In this document: one piece after another, positions 58,438-64,000 of the stretch | How the letters are laid out: each line of letters begins with the position of its first letter | Position numbering within the stretch: the first letter of the stretch is position 1 | Source: Cichorium intybus | Lineage: Eukaryota; Streptophyta; Magnoliopsida; Asterales; Asteraceae | Length of the DNA stretch: 64,000 nucleotides | NCBI GenBank assembly: GCA_023525715.1 | Contig: CM042012.1 | Span: 59,237,205 to 59,301,204, forward strand | Reading direction: 5' to 3' | Notes under the pieces: model-generated | What the model saw: the letters and a program-made list of their open reading frames with translations, nothing else | What the model was told of the DNA's origin: nothing | The model's database searches: none | Position numbers and translations under genes: made by a program

Positions 58438-59403
58438 AGAGGTACTACCTTTTGCTGACTACTCTTTATATTAAAAATAGATTGAAGCATCCAGGTTTAC
58501 CTTCCTCCGAATCACCGGTTTTCTCCCACAGACCACCAAACGACGATGAACTATTAAAAAAAACAAACAATCGATCGCATGCAGGCTTCGATAATCCACC
58601 GACAAGGCAATTGCAGGTGTGGTCTTGTAGTCGGTAACTTATGAAGCGGTGGGGACGAAGGCAAAAAGACGATAATTCCAAGAGAAAGAAGCCGGATGGG
58701 ATATAACAAAACTCCAAATAATATGAAACGCGTTACAAAAAAAAAGTAACAGGAACTACCAAAAATCACGCAGGCGGCAAGAACCTGGTCAAAACGAACA
58801 ATCGAAAGGAACCGGAACAGCGATGAAGCGGTGGCAAAGAAGTGTGAGAGACAGACGAAGAAGATGAAGCGGTGGAGTAAAATAAAAAAGACAGGCGGCA
58901 TTCGGTTCCAAAAGGACCCAGCGCACAAATGACGGTAATTCACCATATTCCCGGTAATTGAGCAACGTGTACACTTGTTGAGCCGGATCCAGCTAGCGAC
59001 CCGGATCCAGGTTAGGATCCGCGTGACAAACCAAAAAAACAAAAACCAATGTAACGTTCAAAGAAATTACGCTTTTTAATATATATAATAATAATAATAA
59101 TAATAATATATGATACTTAAATTAATTTTTAATGATAGATATTTATATTATCTCCATTGATTAAAATACGTAAATATAATACCACATAAGAAGAGCCCTT
59201 CACTATAAACGATTTTTTTCAGATATTAGAAAAATGATCATACGTTCGTGAAAATTATTTCAGGACTTGGGAATTTTTGTGCTAGTAAATAATTTTGTTA
59301 CAAATATATAACATTGAGTATTTTTCAGTTATGTCAATATATGTTCAAAATACTATTTGACACGAACATCTATAATTCATAAACACTTTATCAATTGAAA
59401 TTT
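58438..59403. other. Unassigned stretch with a 162-codon minus-strand open frame
   Basis: A minus-strand frame at 58,554-59,042 is open for 162 codons and very hydrophobic, but no motif is recognised. A/T-rich sequence with (TAA)n lies at 59,085-59,105. It could be the upstream part of the Helitron. Confidence 0.3.
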
Positions 59404-59541
59404 GCCAAATGGCTTCTAGCCCAGCGGTATCAGGTGTTGCTCTTCCTACTTGAGGTCGAGGGTTCGAGTCTCGCTTGAGACATAGGTGATATTAAGATGT
59501 AGTTTAAGAGTAGGAATATGTTACGTTGCTGTTCTAAAAAA
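59404..59541 (+). mobile_element. tRNA-derived SINE, about 138 bp
   Basis: It has an RNA polymerase III A box (TAGCCCAGCGGTATCAGG, about 59,418) and B box (GGTTCGAGTC, about 59,462) in correct spacing, a short unrelated tail and an A-rich end. It is flanked by AATTGAAATTT (59,393-59,403) and AATTGACATTT (59,542-59,552), a target duplication with one difference. Confidence 0.75.
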
Positions 59542-59552
59542 AATTGACATTT

Positions 59553-59715
59553 AACATTTTTTCACATTTTTTCCTCTTAATTAACAATGTAATTCTTTGG
59601 CAATATATATACCATTAGGGTAGCATCTTCATACCTAGCTGATAAAAGAAACATGCATCGATGTAAAATATAAAAAATTATCCACAATACAAGATAACTA
59701 CATGACTAGAATTTC
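59553..59715. other. Intergenic, nothing recognised
   Basis: A/T-rich, no signal. Confidence 0.4.
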
Positions 59716-59718
59716 TAA

Positions 59719-61572
59719 GGCCTTAGGTGTGTCCTCTTTCCTCCTCTCATTTTTGCCTGCCACATCAGTATCTAGTCAGCATTTCTCTCTCATCGCTTTA
59801 CCCCCGGAAATAGTCACATCTCACTTCCTCTCACTTTTTAATTTAAAAACTAAATATAAATTAAAATAAAACTAATAATTTCTAAATATGATAATTCATT
59901 AAAATATAAAAATTAAATCCAAAAATTACATTAAAAATAAAACCTAAAAATTTAAAAAACACAATAAAGTTAGAATAAAAAAACAACATATTTTAAAAAA
60001 AAACTAGGATCGTCACTCCCATTCTTCCTCCTCGGTATCGGGCACCGGCGCCTGCTCAACTCTAGCCCGATAGATATGCTCGACCAAATCCGCACGAAGG
60101 TTGTTATGGATTTCTTTGCTTTGGACCTCGTTTCTGTTTTCTAGATATGCCGCGGATCCAATCGGTAGCGGCTCGTATGTTGGCATAACTTCGTTTGGAT
60201 CAAACGTACATATCGCTTTTCCCTCGTCTTCCAAAATCATATTATGTAATATGATGCATGGGTACATAAGGTCCCGTATTCTCCTGGGATCCCAAGCCCG
60301 TGACGGGTATTTGATCATGTGAAAGCGCTGTCGAAGAACTCCAAACGCTCGCTCCACATCCTTCCTAGCCGCTTCTTGTGCGACCTTGAACATTTTACGC
60401 TTTGGATCCAGTGGACATGTGAATGACTTCACAAACACGGCGTAATCCCGATATATTCCATCGGCTAAATAATACCCGTGTTTGTAGTACGCTCCGTTGA
60501 CCTGAAACAGACAAAAAGGGGTAACGCCTCTATAAATGTCGTTAAAAATCGGCGCTTGATCAAGAACGTTGAGGTCGTTGTTTGCACCCGCAACGCCAAA
60601 AAACGCATGCCAAATCCATAAATCGTGGGATGCCACTGCCTCGAGGATGATAGAAGGGTGCCGATGATCGCCTCGTGTGAATTGGCCACGCCATGCATTG
60701 GGGCAAGCAGACCACTCCTAATGCATACAGTCAACGCTCCCAAGCATTCCGGGAAAACCATGTTTGCTTTCATGCGCGGCGCACAACGTTTGAATGTCGT
60801 TCACCGTTGGTTTTCGCAAATAACGTTTGTCGTAAACATGGATGATAGTGCTTGCGAACTCGTATACACTTTCCCGAACCGTGCGCTCTGACATCTTCAA
60901 ATACTCGTCCCATAAATCAAATGTCGTTGCGGTTGCAATTTGACGAACCGCAGCGGTACATTTTTGTTCCGCCGTGAAACCCCTTTTATTCCTACCATCG
61001 TATTGCAATCGCAATACCGGATTGACTTCGCTCACATCACGAACTATACGCAAGAAAAGTGGCTTGCTCATCCGAAACCGACGCCGAAACTGGTACGTCG
61101 AAAACAAACAGTGTTCCGCTATATAGTCGCGGACAAGGAGATCGTGTGCAACTTCACAATCTCTGTTTATTGTTGCCCGTCTTGATAACCTAGGTTGATT
61201 TTGTGAACTTTCTGCGGCGTCGGCGGTTATCTGGGCAGCTTGACGAAGCAATGACGCCGCTTGAACGGTAGCTTCAAGCAACCAACTCTCGTCTTCCGAC
61301 GAAGACGACGAATCCAATAACACATCGAATCTTGGATCCATTTATTTTAGTTGTAGTGTGGTGTGTATGTTTTGTGTAATTGTAAAATGAGTGAAATATG
61401 TGTATATATATAGGTAAAATAAATAGTTTTTTTTAAATGAAACGGCTATATAGTCGTTGAAGTGGCAACGGTCGCAAACAAGCTCAAATTGCGACGACGC
61501 CGCATAGGGGACGGTGTTCACTGCGAGCTCGCACCTCGTCGGGCTCCCCCTCGCACTACACACCGGACGGCC
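59719..61572 (-). mobile_element. Complete PIF/Harbinger element, 1.85 kb
   Basis: Terminal inverted repeats GGCCTTAGGTGTGT (left) and GGCCGTCCGGTGTGT (right, inverted) are flanked by TAA on both sides (59,716-59,718 and 61,573-61,575). It contains one transposase ORF on the minus strand. The Myb-like second protein of autonomous PIF/Harbinger elements is absent. Confidence 0.88.
60013..61341 (-). pseudogene. PIF/Harbinger transposase with a single nonsense codon
   Basis: From ATG 61,341 the frame runs 442 codons to a stop at 60,013, broken only by TAG at 60,718-60,720 (codon 208), directly after GSVDCMH, where the family has Trp (TGG to TAG fits). The DDE triad is present: D204 in GSVDC, D256 in GANND and E330 in KDVERAFG. 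N-terminal residues 1-110 are Ser/Glu-rich, then the helical domain (YQFRRRFRMSKPLFLRIV) typical of plant DDE_Tnp_4 proteins. The C-terminus is acidic. Transposase cuts and pastes elements at TWA targets with the help of the Myb-like partner. Length is normal for the family. Promoter-like TATATATA lies near 61,405 on the upstream side. Confidence 0.93.
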
Positions 61573-61575
61573 TAA

Positions 61576-62038
<463 letters not shown>

Positions 62039-62056
62039 CATATTTAAGATCTTGTA

Positions 62057-62215
62057 AAGGCATCTCCAACCCCACTCTATAAATAGAATAACTTCATTTT
62101 TTACTATATTTTGCTCCAACCCAACACTATAACCAACTCTATATTTAGGTATTTGAATAGTATTATTTCAAATATAGAGTAATACTATTCATTTACACCA
62201 AATATAGAGTTAATG
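62057..62215. mobile_element. Possible MITE remnant
   Basis: GGCATCTCCAACCCCACTC resembles the GGAGCATCTCCAACCC terminus of PIF/Harbinger MITEs. Downstream are inverted copies of 'ctctatattt' and 'gaatagtatta'. The opposite terminus is not evident. Confidence 0.4.
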
Positions 62216-62385
62216 TTTTACTTGTCATTTTTTGTCCTCCGGTTTTTATTTTTATACATTTCTAGTTTATTTAAATATAATAACAAATATTTACAAGCAT
62301 ATTATATATATTAAATGATATTAATTAACTACAATTATCAAAGTTGAATATTTATATATCAAATTCATTTATTTTTGTTAATTAG

Positions 62386-62802
62386 GGGTTGGTTTCGGAG
62401 GTTGTAAAGTTGGGTACAGAAGGAATCCCAGTTCACAGATTGTTTTCTTTTGAGGATTTAAAGGAAGCTACTAACAACTTCCATGGATCCACCTTAATCG
62501 GAGAAGGTTCAACGGGAAAGGTACACATCTCAAAGCACAATGTACACATTCTAGACATTTAAGATTTTAAGATAACTGATTATACACTTTTTTCTAGATC
62601 TACAAAGAAAAGCTAGAAAATGGGATAGACATTGCAATAAGACATTTGACGGTGTCCAACAAGTACACGATTAGAAACCTTAAATTGAGGTTGGATTTGC
62701 TTGCAAGACTTCGTTACCCACATTTGGTTTGCCTTTTGGGCCATAGTATTAGTGGTGAAGGGCCGGATAAGCAAATTCTGATAAATGTTTCTCATTTTTA
62801 AT
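62386..62802 (+). pseudogene. LRR receptor-like kinase fragment (At3g03770-type), two exons
   Basis: Exon 62,386-62,520 reads VHRLFSFEDLKEATNNFHGS then TLIGEGSTGK, the kinase-start signature. It begins after acceptor ttag and ends at a GTACAC donor. Exon 62,598 onward reads IYKEKLENGIDIAIRHLTV then LARLRYPHLVCLLGHSI, matching the probable inactive LRR-RLK group. Homology ends near 62,775 and a stop follows at 62,800. Extracellular, transmembrane and remaining kinase parts are absent. Confidence 0.8.
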
Positions 62803-62862
62803 TACTATTTCAGTTTTGAAGCTTTTTATAACGTTCTCTGGGTGTTGTCCAATTCGATACAA

Positions 62863-63295
62863 TGAAAAACCGATTCTTAGCAGCTGGTGTGATGATTTCA
62901 AACCAAGCTACCCTACAATGCCCAAAATCTGGACCGACAATTGGCCAAGGTGGTATGTTTTATCCGTAATAACAACCTACTTTTGTTCTTTTACCCATAA
63001 TAGCAGGGTACTTTCATTTCGATCTTTTTCATTAATCTTGAATTTATTTATTATTGTTTTATAGGTTCGCAGAAGATGTTGCTTATTCTGTTGCTTGGTT
63101 TTTTCAAAAAAGGGGAAGTATTCATGATTATTATATGGTATTGTTTTCCACAAGTTCTTAATTGTTAATTTTTTTTACCATTTTTACTTCCTTTTTTGTG
63201 TCTTCAGTATCATAGCGGGACGACTTTTAGACGTACTTCTGGTGGGCCGTTTATAACCACAAGTTATGATTATGATTTACCAATTATTGAATACG
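62863..63295 (+). pseudogene. Plant beta-galactosidase (GH35) fragment, three exons
   Basis: Exons about 62,863-62,952, 63,065-63,137 and 63,208-63,295 join in phase. They read DDFKPSYPTMPKIWTDNWPR, then WFAEDVAYSVAWFFQKRGSI and HDYYM, then YHSGTTFRRTSGGPF and ITTSYDYDLPIIEYG. These are the family hallmarks TPKMWTENWPGWF and YHGGTNFGRTSGGPF with substitutions (TEN to TDN, GGTNF to SGTTF). The catalytic TEN glutamate is lost. GT-AG sites are kept. It lies in the same direction as, and 60 bp from, the kinase fragment, which suggests transposon capture. Confidence 0.85.
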
Positions 63296-64000
63296 GTTAG
63301 CTCATTGAACTATTTACCATCTTCTTTTAACCATAATAGCATTGTACTTTCGTTACTTTACTGATAATAGCAAGCAAAAGGGGCAACGCAATAGTCAATA
63401 AAAGTGAACTCCAGCACAATTGCATTGGATTGTTTTACATATTTGCATTATTTAAACATCTTGAAAATTTCAGGTTCGTAGATTTGAAGGGCCCCAAAAG
63501 GTTAGTTTGTTTGTACTCTTTTCGATTTTCTAAATTACAGTTTATTATTTAACTATGTTTGTGTGTGTGTGTGTTTAAGGATACAGCAACTGAAAGAAGA
63601 CGAAAGAGAAAACCAAAAGACACGAATAGTGAAACAAAACGACACCCTACCAGGATCCGCGAATACAAAGCGCCCCGACCTTTTCACCGATCTGACCTAG
63701 CACGGGTCCAACCTAGTTCTAAATATTATGGGCACTTTTTTTTCCTCTAATTTAATAGGATAGGTAATTAGTATCGGAAAATTTACAACCATATTTATCT
63801 TTTTATCTCATGTAAGATATTTACACTTTTGGATATTAAAAATATGAAAAAAAGATTATAGAGCATAGAATTACGTGATTCTAGCTGCAGTTAAAGTAAA
63901 AGAAATAGTTTAGATTACAAGCCAAATTCAGTGGATAAGCACTACACGTTGCTTTTCACATGTGTTCGCTATTATTTTATGTTCACTATATATGTTTTCT
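63296..64000 (+). other. Unassigned right end; possible third captured exon
   Basis: 63,580-63,750 is open on the plus strand (TATERRRKRKPKDTNSETK, then HPTRIREYKAPRPF) after an acceptor-like 'aag', but it matches nothing I know. The remainder is A/T-rich. No transposon terminus is recognised before the window ends. Confidence 0.3.

Noticed and set aside
58554..59042. 162-codon minus-strand frame as a membrane-protein gene
   Set aside because: Hydrophobic but with no motif, and lying between a possible Helitron end and an A/T-rich tract; chance opening is likely. Kept only as an unassigned stretch.
59410..59485. Possible tRNA gene
   Set aside because: A and B boxes are present but there is no 7-bp acceptor stem or anticodon arm, and the block is flanked by a target duplication and has an A-rich tail. 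It is a SINE.

Overview
This window is nuclear DNA from a flowering plant. It is almost all transposable elements, with one intact host gene. The evidence is tRNA-iMet primer sites, Ty1/copia and Ty3/gypsy LTR elements, plant PIF/Harbinger, hAT, CACTA and Helitron signatures, and intron-containing fragments of plant-only genes. A eudicot, probably an Asteraceae, fits the style of the retroelement proteins best; this is inference.

Left part (1-21,251) is a stack of insertions. A degenerate minus-strand Ty3/gypsy element (G0, 13,664-21,251, LTR at 19,427-21,251) was hit by a minus-strand copia element (M; 3' LTR at 1-365, 5' LTR pieces at 2,560-2,912, 12,373-12,661 and 13,653-13,663). Element M was then hit by a complete plus-strand copia element (C1, 2,913-12,372, duplication TAGGG) and by a solo LTR of family X (12,662-13,647, duplication GACAC). 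A second X solo LTR (16,731-17,646, duplication GGCAG) sits between the gag and protease of G0.

The middle (21,252-36,431) holds copia gag scraps, microsatellites and a CACTA end. It also holds the one convincing host gene, a two-exon WIP-domain zinc-finger gene (24,138-25,525). Further right is a gypsy LTR fragment carrying a solo LTR (28,239-30,592, duplication TAAAA), which itself carries a 511-bp hAT derivative (29,744-30,254, 8-bp duplication). Two non-autonomous DNA elements follow.

From 36,432 to about 54,090 lies the 3' half of a Tat/Ogre/Athila-like element of family X on the minus strand: LTR, polypurine tract and env-like ORF. Its ORF is split by a non-coding gypsy-type element (G1, 39,407-53,515, duplication CCTGA), which is itself split by a recently inserted but long-dead gypsy element (G2, 44,905-51,807, duplication AGTAG).

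The right end (55,748-64,000) has a Helitron terminus with an exon fusion of PPR and CIPK gene pieces, a tRNA-derived SINE, and a complete PIF/Harbinger element whose transposase is broken by one stop codon. Last comes a chimaera of receptor-kinase and beta-galactosidase exons.

The most unusual signal is not a gene. At least six LTR-element families here carry arrays of short stem-loops or perfect palindromes. Stem sequences change from copy to copy while complementarity is kept. Examples are the five-unit, about 132-bp double-hairpin array at 10,585-11,180, the interior of G1 (41,290-43,701) and the LTRs of G2.
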